This document shows positions 1 to 6,193 of a DNA stretch of 9,100 nt, piece by piece. The first letter of the stretch is position 1. Every line of letters begins with the position of its first letter. Where the stretch lies: contig JAKAOC010000063.1 of NCBI GenBank assembly GCA_021823385.1, positions 1-9,100 of the forward strand. The letters run 5' to 3'. The stretch comes from Actinomycetes bacterium. Its GTDB lineage: Bacteria > Actinomycetota > Acidimicrobiia > Acidimicrobiales > Acidimicrobiaceae. Position numbers and translations under genes: made by a program. The notes beneath the pieces were generated by a model, which saw only the letters and a list, made by a program, of their open reading frames with translations, did not search any database and was not told where the DNA came from.

Positions 1-1157
1 TCCCCCCACTTCTCGACGAATCGGGCTCGGTCAATCTCGATTTGCTGCCGTATCCAAGGCTTGAGAACCGGATCATCGGTCGCTATGGTTGCCGATTCCG
101 CATGCGAGATCCTGCTCGCCGGAACATGGTGTGGTGTCTCGCCAAGGGCCTTCAGTCGCAGGAAGAGGTCGGTGTCCTGATACCAGACCGAGAACGTGGG
201 GTCGAAGAAGTCCCCCCTGGGGCGTGAGAGAGCTTCCACCGTGGCCCGCCTCATGGCGAAGCACCAGGCGAAATAGGGCGGCCGGTCGTTTCCTACGGTT
301 TCAGGGAAGGCAAGGGCGTGGCCCGCGTCAAGAGCTGCTTGCAACGGCTCCCACCATCCGTCCTGCACTTCGACGTCGTCGTTGATGGCGGCCACGTACT
401 CGGTTTGGGCTGCGACAAGAGCCGTGTTGACCGGTGTCGTATACCCCTGGGGCGCGTTGCCGTTGTCCACTAGGACGACTTGATAGGGGACGCAGGTGTT
501 TTGCCGCAGCGACGCCAGGAGCCGGCCGCACCGGCCGGAGGCTGCGTCAAGGGTGGGAACCACGACGGTCAGCACCGGAGGAGTGCCTGGCTGCATCTCG
601 GCGCAGATCGCATGGTCGGGACGCGCGCCGACGACCCAGATCTTGGTGACCTCAGGGTAGGGCGCAGGCGGTGCCAAGCCTAAAAGGTGTCCACCGAGCG
701 TCTCGATAAGTGCCCGAGCTTCGCGGGCCGCAATGCTCGAGTCTGGCAGTGACCATTTTGCCCGTGGTATCACGAGGCCGATTCCGCCGCTGCCCTCTAT
801 GGGGAAAGCGCCGAGCGAGATGACATCGTTTTCCCGTGCCGCGCTCGCCGCAAGCAGAAGGCGCCACAAGTCGGTATCGTGCAGCTCGGATACGGCAATG
901 ATTCGACCGCTGCCTCCCTCGACCGCCCTGGAGAGGGCCTCATCGGCTCCGGCGGCCCCGGCTGCCGAACTGCGCACGCGGCCGGCGAGGAAATGGGATT
1001 CTCGAACCGCCGCCCAAAGGGTGGCGGAGCGCTCATCCAAAGGAACGCAATCGACCGATGCCAGCAGTTTTCCCGCTCCGGCGGCCAATTGGGCGAGGCG
1101 GACGAAGTCGCTGCTGGATGTCTGCTCGTCGGTGACGATGACCAGGTCGATTTCCAC
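1..1157 (-). CDS. Family 2 glycosyltransferase, partial (C-terminal end beyond left edge)
   Basis: The minus frame is open from the left edge to a TGA at 1301-1299. From the GTG at 1157-1155 it gives about 385 residues inside the window. The GT-A domain starts near residue 190 (LTVVVPTLDAA) and has VVLVDNGN, then INDDVEV near 258-264 (the DxD-like metal/nucleotide-sugar site), and WYQDTDLFLRLK near 325-336, matching the ED-type acceptor/base motif of GT2 enzymes. The last visible residues (FVEKWG) are typical of the end of such proteins, so little is missing. The first ~190 residues form a separate domain beginning DLVIVTDEQ with no clear second catalytic motif. The start is uncertain: GTG 1157 has only a weak AGGG before it, no in-frame ATG exists until about residue 187, and TTG at 1208 is the alternative. 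Known for the family: sugar transfer from nucleotide-sugar donors in polysaccharide or glycoconjugate synthesis. The acceptor is unknown. No membrane segment is seen. Confidence 0.85.
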   Translation of the reverse strand, partial: MEIDLVIVTDEQTSSSDFVRLAQLAAGAGKLLASVDCVPLDERSATLWAAVRESHFLAGRVRSSAAGAAGADEALSRAVEGGSGRIIAVSELHDTDLWRLLLAASAARENDVISLGAFPIEGSGGIGLVIPRAKWSLPDSSIAAREARALIETLGGHLLGLAPPAPYPEVTKIWVVGARPDHAICAEMQPGTPPVLTVVVPTLDAASGRCGRLLASLRQNTCVPYQVVLVDNGNAPQGYTTPVNTALVAAQTEYVAAINDDVEVQDGWWEPLQAALDAGHALAFPETVGNDRPPYFAWCFAMRRATVEALSRPRGDFFDPTFSVWYQDTDLFLRLKALGETPHHVPASRISHAESATIATDDPVLKPWIRQQIEIDRARFVEKWG

Positions 1158-1293
1158 ATCCCTAGGTCGGCTCGTGGATGGCAGAACTTTAAAGATGGCA
1201 AGAACCAACGGTACGGGTCCGCGGCGAGCGGGTCGGGAAGCCCTGGCTCGGTCGGGACCGTTATGGCCCCGACCTTGTGCTAGGCAAGGGATG
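1158..1293. promoter_or_regulatory. Divergent intergenic region with 7-bp inverted repeat
   Basis: This 136-bp gap separates the minus-strand glycosyltransferase from the plus-strand gene of unknown function. It holds an inverted repeat, GGTCGGG (1250-1256) and CCCGACC (1268-1274), separated by 11 nt. Another direct copy of GGTCGGG lies at 1231-1237 and GGTCGG at 1165-1170. A TTTAAAG-like -10 candidate for the minus gene is near 1188-1194, but no convincing -35 was found. The repeat could be an operator or a leader hairpin for the plus gene; G+C-rich chance similarity is also possible. Confidence 0.3.
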
Positions 1294-2040
1294 ATGAATC
1301 AAGTTCCAGAGCGAGGCGACGACAGCAAGAACCTGCCCGATCAGCGCCGTACCGCTTTGGAGGCCCTTCAACGCTGGAGCGCCTTCCCGGTGGGTGCTTC
1401 GCCGCGACCGGTAGTGCTGGTGGGACCTACGGTGATTCCCGGTCAGGGCTTCGAGGACGGGGAGTCCAAGCTCGCCTTCGAACGCGGCGATATCGAGCCC
1501 GCCGAAGGTGTGCCTAGAGAGCCTTACGAGCTGCTGCGGGAGTCGAGCGGTGAACGCTCAGCGTCGCGACGCGGCCGTGTCCTTGCGCTCAGGTCGGCTA
1601 TCCTCGGCGAAGCCGAATTCATGACCGACCGAGGAAAGCGTGCCCTACCCGCGTGGATCCTTGATGTGGAGGGTGCGCTGGGCCCGGTTGCCGTCCTGAC
1701 ACGCTCCGCCCGGCATGATTGCTGGGAGCCTTCGTGGGAGGTGCCGTTGCCGAGCCGTGGACCGCATCAGTTCGCGCTTCCGAGCAGTGTCTCAGGGGAC
1801 GGCATGACCCTCACGTTCCGCTTCACGAGCTGGCCGGTCAACTTGGCGGCTTATGAGAGTGCGAACGCGTTCGAATCGGATTGCGCAGTCGCCGTCGTTC
1901 CGATCGAACGCTGGATCGGACCTCGGACGGGCTGGGTTACGCTCGCCGCGGCCGAGCGCGCAGTCGATGTGCGCCTTGCACGCCCCCTGGGAGGTCGAGT
2001 GCTGGTGGATCTTGACGGAAGGGCTGTTCCGGTCTACTGA
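1294..2040 (+). CDS. Hypothetical protein, unrecognised family
   Basis: The predicted protein is 248 residues. ATG 1294 is chosen because AAGGG lies at 1286-1290, just upstream; ATG 1291 directly before it is the only close alternative. The frame stays open far upstream (to about 733), but that part lies antisense to the glycosyltransferase and is not coding. I do not recognise the family. It is soluble-looking, with no signal peptide, lipobox or membrane helix. Visible landmarks are PVVLVGPTVIPGQGFEDGE (about residues 33-51), TDRGKRALPAWILDVEGALGP (two overlapping segments near 110-130) and SWPVNLAAYES near 179-189. A segment of the form 'TDRG.R.LPAW.....G..GP' looks like a conserved core of a bacterial family of unknown function. 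It is divergent from the glycosyltransferase and convergent with the catabolic operon, whose last stop lies 9 bp away. No functional link to either is evident. Confidence 0.75.
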   Translation: MNQVPERGDDSKNLPDQRRTALEALQRWSAFPVGASPRPVVLVGPTVIPGQGFEDGESKLAFERGDIEPAEGVPREPYELLRESSGERSASRRGRVLALRSAILGEAEFMTDRGKRALPAWILDVEGALGPVAVLTRSARHDCWEPSWEVPLPSRGPHQFALPSSVSGDGMTLTFRFTSWPVNLAAYESANAFESDCAVAVVPIERWIGPRTGWVTLAAAERAVDVRLARPLGGRVLVDLDGRAVPVY

Positions 2041-2049
2041 GCCAAGTGG

Positions 2050-2946
2050 CTACTTTGCCGGATGCTCTCTCAGCCAGAACTCGGCGATCTGCCGCCTTGT
2101 GGCGATCCAGACATTGCCGAGTCCCAAGATCCGATCGACGGTCTCCTCCACGGCCGAAGCACGCCCGGGTTGTCCCGAGAGGCGAGGATGCAGGCCGATG
2201 GAGAGGAGGCGGGGAACCCCGTCATCCTCGGCGAGCATGTACGAGGCCGCGCGTACGGTGAGGTCGGTGAAGTCCGACGGGCTGGCCAGATGACCGTACG
2301 AGTACTGCGCGTCGTTGTACGTCAAGGAGTAGGGCACCACCAGGTGATCGGCTGAGCCGACCTTCACGTAGTATGGCGTGTCATCGTTGTAGGCGTCGGA
2401 ATCATAAATGAAGCCCCCCTCCTCCACGAGCAGCCTGCGGGTGCGCTCGGAGCGCATCCAGCGGCTGTACCAGCCAACTGGCCGCTTTCCTACGCTTGCC
2501 TCGATGCTTGCCACGGCGCGGGCGATCGCCTCTCTTTCCTGTTCGCCGTCCATGGTCCAGGCTTCCGTCCAGCGGTATCCGTGTGCACAAACTTCGTGGG
2601 GGGAGAGCGCGATCGCCTCCGCCACCGGAGCGTTGCGCTCCAGCGCTTGGGCAGCGGCGAAGACGGTGATTTCGACGCCAATACGGTCGAAAAGGCGCAG
2701 GAGTCTGAGCGCACCGACACGGCTGCCGTACTCGTAGACCGACTCGGTGGCGAGGTCACGCACCCCAGGAGACAGGGTGCGAGGCACCTCCGAAAGCCCT
2801 TCGTTGGCGGAGTCGCCTTCAAGGGGTGAGCGCTCTGATCCCTCCTCGACATTCAACGCGATGTTTAGCGCGAGGAACGCGCCGTTCGGCCACGAACCCT
2901 GCGGCTGCCCCGGGGCATAGCCCACAAGGTCGCGAGGCTCCATCAT
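2050..2946 (-). CDS. PuuE-like hydrolase (polysaccharide deacetylase/allantoinase family)
   Basis: The protein is 298 residues, close to the usual ~300 of PuuE-type allantoinases. Seen: LNIALNVEEGSE (27-38), AHGYRW (121-126), PVGWYSRWM (156-164), EEGGFIYDSDAYNDD (175-189), PYSLTYND (205-212) and SIGLHPRLSGQPGR (249-262). These match PuuE-type members of the NodB-fold polysaccharide deacetylase superfamily, which hydrolyse cyclic amides such as allantoin and whose first metal-binding Asp pair is replaced by Glu-Glu (EE 34-35 here). It probably opens a ring amide, imide or ureide in the cytoplasm; no signal peptide is seen. Start ATG 2946 overlaps the stop of the upstream amidohydrolase (ATGA) and has GGGGA six to seven bases before it; a second ATG follows immediately. 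It is the last gene of the leftward operon. The family call is firm. Allantoin as substrate is not, because no other purine-degradation gene is visible. Confidence 0.88.
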   Translation of the reverse strand: MMEPRDLVGYAPGQPQGSWPNGAFLALNIALNVEEGSERSPLEGDSANEGLSEVPRTLSPGVRDLATESVYEYGSRVGALRLLRLFDRIGVEITVFAAAQALERNAPVAEAIALSPHEVCAHGYRWTEAWTMDGEQEREAIARAVASIEASVGKRPVGWYSRWMRSERTRRLLVEEGGFIYDSDAYNDDTPYYVKVGSADHLVVPYSLTYNDAQYSYGHLASPSDFTDLTVRAASYMLAEDDGVPRLLSIGLHPRLSGQPGRASAVEETVDRILGLGNVWIATRRQIAEFWLREHPAK

Positions 2947-3665
2947 GGTACGTCCCCGATGCCCTGCAGGTATGCGGCAACGTCTTCCGACCACATGACG
3001 TCTCCATATTGGCGGTCCAGATCGAAGAGTGAGATGGCATGGGAGGCCGCGAAGCGGTCGAACACGCAGTCGGCCGGGATCAGCGCGCGGAAGTTCAGCG
3101 AGACCGCATCCACAACTGTTGCGCGGACGCAATTCGATGTAGAGCCACCGGTCACTATAACGGTGTCGACCCCGCGGTCGATGAGCAACTGCAGCAAGTG
3201 GGTGCCCGCGAAGGCCGAGGGCTTCTTCTTCACCAGTATGAGGTCGCCCTTCTGCGGCGCGACCTCGTCGGCTATCTCCGCGCCGAGACTGCCTTCCAGG
3301 CACCATCCTTCGATGGGCAGGAGGGTACGCTTTCGCGCGTAGACGCCGGCATCGCTACCATCCGTGGCCAGCTCAAACTTCGTGTAGACGACCGGAACCC
3401 CTGCACGCCGTGCGGCGCCGAGCAGGGCTCGCGTCGGCTCGAGGGCCAGGCGTCCGGCCGCGCCGCACGAGGAAGGGTATACGGCCAGCTCCTCGTCTTT
3501 GAGTTCGGCTGAACCGACCATGTACTTCTGCACGTCGATGACAAGGAGCGCCGGCCTGGCGCCCGCGCCTGCACGCCTTGCGAAGCCGCTGCGGGTGACC
3601 CGCTCGTTCTCCTCGGGACTGAGGAAATGCTCCCACAGGGACGACGGCGGCCGGCGCTCGATCAC
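2943..3665 (-). CDS. Isochorismatase-fold cysteine amidohydrolase (N-carbamoylsarcosine amidase / maleamate amidase type)
   Basis: The protein is 240 residues. The cysteine-hydrolase triad is visible: Asp44 in ALLVIDVQ, a lysine at 146/147 in LVKKKPSAF, and nucleophile Cys179 in GGSTSNCVRATVVDA. The non-prolyl cis-peptide region (VTGGSTSNC) and the following LIPADCVFDRFAASH segment are typical of the N-carbamoylsarcosine/maleamate amidohydrolase branch rather than of isochorismate lyases. The N-terminal ~35 residues before the Rossmann-like core are also usual in that branch. Expected reaction: hydrolysis of a linear amide or N-carbamoyl group, releasing ammonia (and CO2 if carbamoyl). Start GTG 3665 overlaps the TGA of the upstream lyase gene (GTGA), with AAGGCGG upstream; its own TGA overlaps the PuuE-like start. 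Next to a ring-opening hydrolase, it likely acts on that enzyme's product. Exact substrate is unknown. Confidence 0.88.
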   Translation of the reverse strand: MIERRPPSSLWEHFLSPEENERVTRSGFARRAGAGARPALLVIDVQKYMVGSAELKDEELAVYPSSCGAAGRLALEPTRALLGAARRAGVPVVYTKFELATDGSDAGVYARKRTLLPIEGWCLEGSLGAEIADEVAPQKGDLILVKKKPSAFAGTHLLQLLIDRGVDTVIVTGGSTSNCVRATVVDAVSLNFRALIPADCVFDRFAASHAISLFDLDRQYGDVMWSEDVAAYLQGIGDVP

Positions 3666-4585
3666 TCTGGTCCGCCTTTCGTTCCGGGGGGCCGCCGGAT
3701 GCCGAGCAGCTCCATGGCGCGGTAGACGACCGGGTAGTCGATGAGCACTCCGTCGAGGCCGACCGCAGCGCGGCCGTCGGACTCGGCCTCCTCGAAGGCG
3801 GCAACTATTCGGCGTGCACGTTCCAGCGCCTCGGCCCCGGGTTGGAAGACTTCTTCGATGACGGGAATCTGGGCGGGATGGATGGCATGCTTGCCCCCGA
3901 AACCCAGCCGCTTGGCGTGCAGCGCCTCGGCCCGTAGACCCTCGGGGTCGCGATAGCGGGGGTAGGAGCCGTCGTCGGGGGGAAGTAGTCCGGCCAGCCG
4001 AGAGGCGATGACCAGCTCTATCTTGGCCGCCTCGAGTGTCGGTGAGAGGCCGTCAGGATCCGGCCATTCGAGGCCCAGGTCGCGGGAGTAGTCACCGGCC
4101 CCGAAACCCAACCGCTCCAGCCGTCCGCCGACCGCCGCGACGGCACGGGCGTTGGCCAGTCCCCGAACAGTCTCGATGGTCGCCATCACCTTGACGGTTC
4201 CCAGCTCCATCCCGTGCTCATGCTCGGCTGAGCGGAGCAGCTGGTCTATGTGCATGAGCTGGTCGGCTTCCTCGACCTTGGGAACGACGAGTCCTTCCAG
4301 CCCTGGGAGCGCAACGGCTGCGATGTCCGCTTGCCCCCAAACGGAGGACAGGGCATTGATCCTGACCCAGAGGTACTCAGAACCGCCCATGGCGGCAATG
4401 TGGGTAGCAGCGATGGCGCGCGCGGGCTCCTTGAGTGCGATGGCAACGGAGTCCTCAAGGTCGATGATGCAGGGGAGCGCTCCGAAGCCGGCGATCTTGG
4501 CGAGCTTCTCTTCGCTGGTGGCAGGCACGAAGAGCATAGAGCGGTATCGCCCCGCCTCGCGATGTCGTGGCACCTCGCCGCTCAC
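3662..4585 (-). CDS. CitE-like lyase/aldolase (HpcH/HpaI family)
   Basis: The protein is 307 residues, normal for stand-alone CitE-like proteins. Motifs in order: RSMLFVPA (15-22), IIDLEDSVA (40-48), VRIN (74-77), VPKVEEAD (101-108), MATIETVRG (134-142, with metal-ligand Glu138), FGAGDYSRDLG (161-171, with the second ligand Asp165) and GFGGKHAIHPAQI (228-240). These are the TIM-barrel and Mg-binding motifs of the citrate lyase beta / malyl-CoA lyase / citramalyl-CoA lyase group. Members cleave or thioesterolyse malyl-CoA-type intermediates, so it may process a C4-C6 acid made by the other genes. No citrate lyase alpha or gamma subunit is next to it, so it is not part of classical citrate lyase. 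Start GTG 4585 overlaps the upstream TGA (GTGA) and has a strong GGGGAGGG Shine-Dalgarno. The carbon substrate and CoA dependence are not readable from the sequence. Confidence 0.87.
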   Translation of the reverse strand: MSGEVPRHREAGRYRSMLFVPATSEEKLAKIAGFGALPCIIDLEDSVAIALKEPARAIAATHIAAMGGSEYLWVRINALSSVWGQADIAAVALPGLEGLVVPKVEEADQLMHIDQLLRSAEHEHGMELGTVKVMATIETVRGLANARAVAAVGGRLERLGFGAGDYSRDLGLEWPDPDGLSPTLEAAKIELVIASRLAGLLPPDDGSYPRYRDPEGLRAEALHAKRLGFGGKHAIHPAQIPVIEEVFQPGAEALERARRIVAAFEEAESDGRAAVGLDGVLIDYPVVYRAMELLGIRRPPGTKGGPE

Positions 4586-5985
4586 GATACCCTCCCCGCC
4601 AGTCGCGCCACCTCTTCTGCTGCGAGGAAGGCGAGTCCAAGGGCAGGCAGCAGGCCGTTGCCGGCCAAATATCCGGACGCACCGTGCCCCGACATGCCTA
4701 CCGCTGCGCCGCCGGAGGCGTAGAGATGCTCGACGCGAGTGCCGTCCTCGCGAAGGACAGCTGCGTGCTCGTCGACACGGAGACCACCTTGGGTGTGGAA
4801 AAGAGCGCCCGTGACCCGAACGCCGCCTAGCCGGCCGCTAAGGGTGTGCGGCCACCAGCTGCGGCCGAAACCGTCCTCAGTCCCGTTTTCCGAGCAGGCC
4901 CGAGCTTCGGCCAGGGTCGCGGAAAGCCTGGCTCCGTCCAGTCCGAAAAGCTCCGCGAGCTCCTCGACGTTATTTGCCCACCGGAGCGCGCCGGCCTCGA
5001 CTGTGGCGCGGAAGTCGTCGAAGGGCTGGCACTTTTCAAAGACGTATTCGTCGATTATGGCGATTGCCGTGCCGCCCGGCTGCGCCAGCACTTCTGCCGC
5101 GTATTCGGAGTACCCGCGTGACTCATTCCCGAAGCGCCTGGCCTCGGAGTTCACGAGGATGCCACCGTGCATCATGGTCGCCCAACCTAAAAGTGTTGCG
5201 TACGGCACGGCCAGCGCCGCATGGCCCTGGTAGGCGTCGAGGCAGTCTGCATCCGCCCCGAGCCCCAGTCCGATGCGCAGTCCGTCGCCCCTGGACTCTG
5301 CGCTCCCATGGTAGGTCGCTTCCGCTATCTCCGGGATGTAGCGCTCCACCAACTCCCGGTTGGCCCCGAATCCGTTGGTTGCGAGGAGAAGTGACCCGCA
5401 CTCGATGGCCTCTTGAGAGCCGTCGGGGAACTCGATCAGGGCCGCCAAGCCTTCGCGGGTGGGCCGCGCATCAACTAGCCGCGCCGGAGCGAGGATGTCG
5501 ATCTTCGGATCAGCCTCGGCTTTCGCAATCAGACCGGCCAGCATTTTTGTGCCGCTGCGTCCTGGGACCGTATGGCAGCGAAAGTTGGTGTGACCCGGGT
5601 AGGGGATGTCGGTTGCAAGCTCCATCGGGAGGCCCACGTAGTCTGCAAGCCACGCGACCAGGCGTGCCCCTACCCCCGTGAGTGCGCGGGATACGGTTTG
5701 GTCGGCGTTGCCCTTGGTCTTCGCCATCACGTCGGCCAGGAAGATTTCCGGGGAGTCGTCGATTCCCGCCTCTTTCTGCCACCGGCTGCCCGCGCCGGGA
5801 ACCATGGCGGTCGACATCGAGGTGTTATTCCCGTGTGCGTAGTGTTGGCTGGCTTCGACAACCAAAACCCGAAGACCCAGCTCGGCTGCTCGCAATGCAC
5901 CGGCTAGGCCGCCGCCCGCCCCTGCAACCACCAGATCGGGCCTCAGACTGTCCCTTTCGCCGCCCGCCCTTCCCTCTCCGCTCAT
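4582..5985 (-). CDS. FAD-dependent oxidoreductase, fumarate reductase/succinate dehydrogenase flavoprotein type
   Basis: The protein is 467 residues. The N-terminal dinucleotide fold is DLVVAGAGGGLAGALRAAE (17-35) followed by the ribose-binding acid in VLVVEAS (Glu44). Further landmarks: GNNTSMST (52-59), LLLATNGFGANRELV (199-213), SRGDGLRIG (231-239), MHGGILVNSEARRFGNE (272-288, an 'N..RRF.NE' element that carries the catalytic Arg region in this family), THTQGG-like HTQGGLRVDE (397-406), and LYASGGAAVGMSGHGASGYLAG (421-442, two stretches) before a C-terminal FAD helix. This is the FAD_binding_2 family, which includes fumarate and urocanate reductases, tricarballylate dehydrogenase and 3-ketosteroid dehydrogenases. 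No signal peptide, heme motif (CxxCH) or FMN domain is present, so it is a cytoplasmic single-domain enzyme whose electron partner is unknown. Start ATG 5985 has GGAGG at 5995-5991. It is the first gene of the leftward operon. Confidence 0.88.
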   Translation of the reverse strand: MSGEGRAGGERDSLRPDLVVAGAGGGLAGALRAAELGLRVLVVEASQHYAHGNNTSMSTAMVPGAGSRWQKEAGIDDSPEIFLADVMAKTKGNADQTVSRALTGVGARLVAWLADYVGLPMELATDIPYPGHTNFRCHTVPGRSGTKMLAGLIAKAEADPKIDILAPARLVDARPTREGLAALIEFPDGSQEAIECGSLLLATNGFGANRELVERYIPEIAEATYHGSAESRGDGLRIGLGLGADADCLDAYQGHAALAVPYATLLGWATMMHGGILVNSEARRFGNESRGYSEYAAEVLAQPGGTAIAIIDEYVFEKCQPFDDFRATVEAGALRWANNVEELAELFGLDGARLSATLAEARACSENGTEDGFGRSWWPHTLSGRLGGVRVTGALFHTQGGLRVDEHAAVLREDGTRVEHLYASGGAAVGMSGHGASGYLAGNGLLPALGLAFLAAEEVARLAGRVS

Positions 5986-5990
5986 GGTTG

Positions 5991-5995
5991 CCTCC
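5991..5995 (-). promoter_or_regulatory. Ribosome binding site of the FAD oxidoreductase
   Basis: GGAGG on the minus strand, five bases before ATG 5985. It fixes the start of the first gene in the leftward operon. Confidence 0.8.
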
Positions 5996-6026
5996 GATCG
6001 CCCGCCGTTTCGAAGCCGGGTCTATG

Positions 6027-6042
6027 TTCCGAATATCGGTAC
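6027..6042. promoter_or_regulatory. Operator candidate A: TTCCGAATATCGGTAC
   Basis: Imperfect palindrome (CCGA-3 nt-TCGG core) that matches 15 of 16 bases of candidate C at 6153-6168 in the same orientation. It lies just downstream of the leftward -10 candidate (6057-6052), where a bound repressor would block transcription. Confidence 0.6.
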
Positions 6043-6051
6043 TGCTTTCCG

Positions 6052-6061
6052 ACTTTAGCAA
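6052..6061 (-). promoter_or_regulatory. Leftward extended -10 candidate
   Basis: On the minus strand the sequence reads TTGCTAAAGT, with TAAAGT at 6057-6052 as the hexamer (four of six matches to TATAAT) and a TG one base before it. No good -35 is seen at 16-18 bp, so an activator or extended -10 promoter is possible. It lies about 65 bp upstream of ATG 5985. Confidence 0.35.
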
Positions 6062-6079
6062 AGGGGTGGTATGCAAGAC

Positions 6080-6100
6080 TTGCGGAACAGTGTTCCGCAA
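6080..6100. promoter_or_regulatory. Operator candidate B: perfect 21-bp palindrome
   Basis: Arm TTGCGGAACA (6080-6089), central G (6090), arm TGTTCCGCAA (6091-6100), with no mismatch. It is the most symmetric element in the window and sits between the two outward promoter candidates. A perfect 10-bp inverted repeat with a 1-nt centre is typical of a homodimer or dimer-of-dimers repressor site. Confidence 0.75.
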
Positions 6101-6105
6101 ACTGC

Positions 6106-6134
6106 TTGCGCAACGGTTGCGGGAGTGCTAAAAG
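6106..6134 (+). promoter_or_regulatory. Rightward promoter candidate
   Basis: A -35-like TTGCGC (6106-6111) and a -10-like TAAAAG (6129-6134) are separated by 17 bp; TG precedes the -10 (6126-6127) as in extended -10 promoters. The match to consensus is weak (3/6 and 4/6). Initiation would fall near 6141, in front of operator candidates C and D. Confidence 0.35.
6109..6121. repeat. Inverted repeat CGCAAC-G-GTTGCG
   Basis: A perfect 6-bp inverted repeat with a 1-nt centre. It overlaps the -35-like hexamer of the rightward promoter candidate and shares the TTGCG/CGCAA half-sites of the 21-bp palindrome, so it may be a secondary site for the same protein. Confidence 0.5.
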
Positions 6135-6140
6135 TATTTA

Positions 6141-6168
6141 GCGGAACAGTAATTCCGATTATCGGTAC
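6141..6168. promoter_or_regulatory. Operator candidates D and C (overlapping)
   Basis: GCGGAACAGT (6141-6150) repeats exactly the bases 6082-6091 of palindrome B, and with AATTCCG it forms a version of B one base longer in the centre (site D). Overlapping it, TTCCGATTATCGGTAC (6153-6168, site C) has a CCGAT-T-ATCGG core and differs from candidate A in one base. The pair lies directly downstream of the rightward -10 candidate. The CCGAT/ATCGG pattern is reminiscent of IclR-family operators such as the PcaR site, but this is only resemblance. Confidence 0.6.
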
Positions 6169-6188
6169 AAAGATTCCAAGAGTGTTCT

Positions 6189-6193
6189 GGGGG
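6189..6193 (+). promoter_or_regulatory. Ribosome binding site deciding GTG 6202
   Basis: GGGGG ends eight bases before GTG 6202. The upstream in-frame GTG at 6193 overlaps this run and would have no ribosome binding site of its own, so 6202 is preferred. Confidence 0.5.

Noticed and set aside
89..649. Short plus-strand frames in the left 650 bases and similar Arg/Pro-rich frames throughout
   Set aside because: They are shadows of well-supported genes in high-GC DNA, with skewed Arg/Pro/Ser composition and no motifs.
733..1290. Upstream extension of the 1294-2040 frame
   Set aside because: It is antisense to the glycosyltransferase, whose motifs are clear up to this region. A start at ATG 1294 with AAGGG upstream is more likely.
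2038..2055. Short hairpin AGCC-AAGT-GGCT (2040-2051) between the convergent genes as a terminator
   Set aside because: The stem is only four base pairs, has no T run and overlaps the gene ends, so it does not support a terminator call.
2947..3306. N-terminal extension of the PuuE-like frame to an ATG at 3306
   Set aside because: It lies wholly inside the cysteine amidohydrolase gene in another frame and its residues are Arg-rich and unlike the family. The ATGA overlap at 2946 gives the normal start and length.
6128..6141. CTAAA-4 nt-TTTAG inverted repeat as a separate operator
   Set aside because: It is A+T-rich and coincides with the rightward -10 candidate; the symmetry can arise by chance in such sequence.
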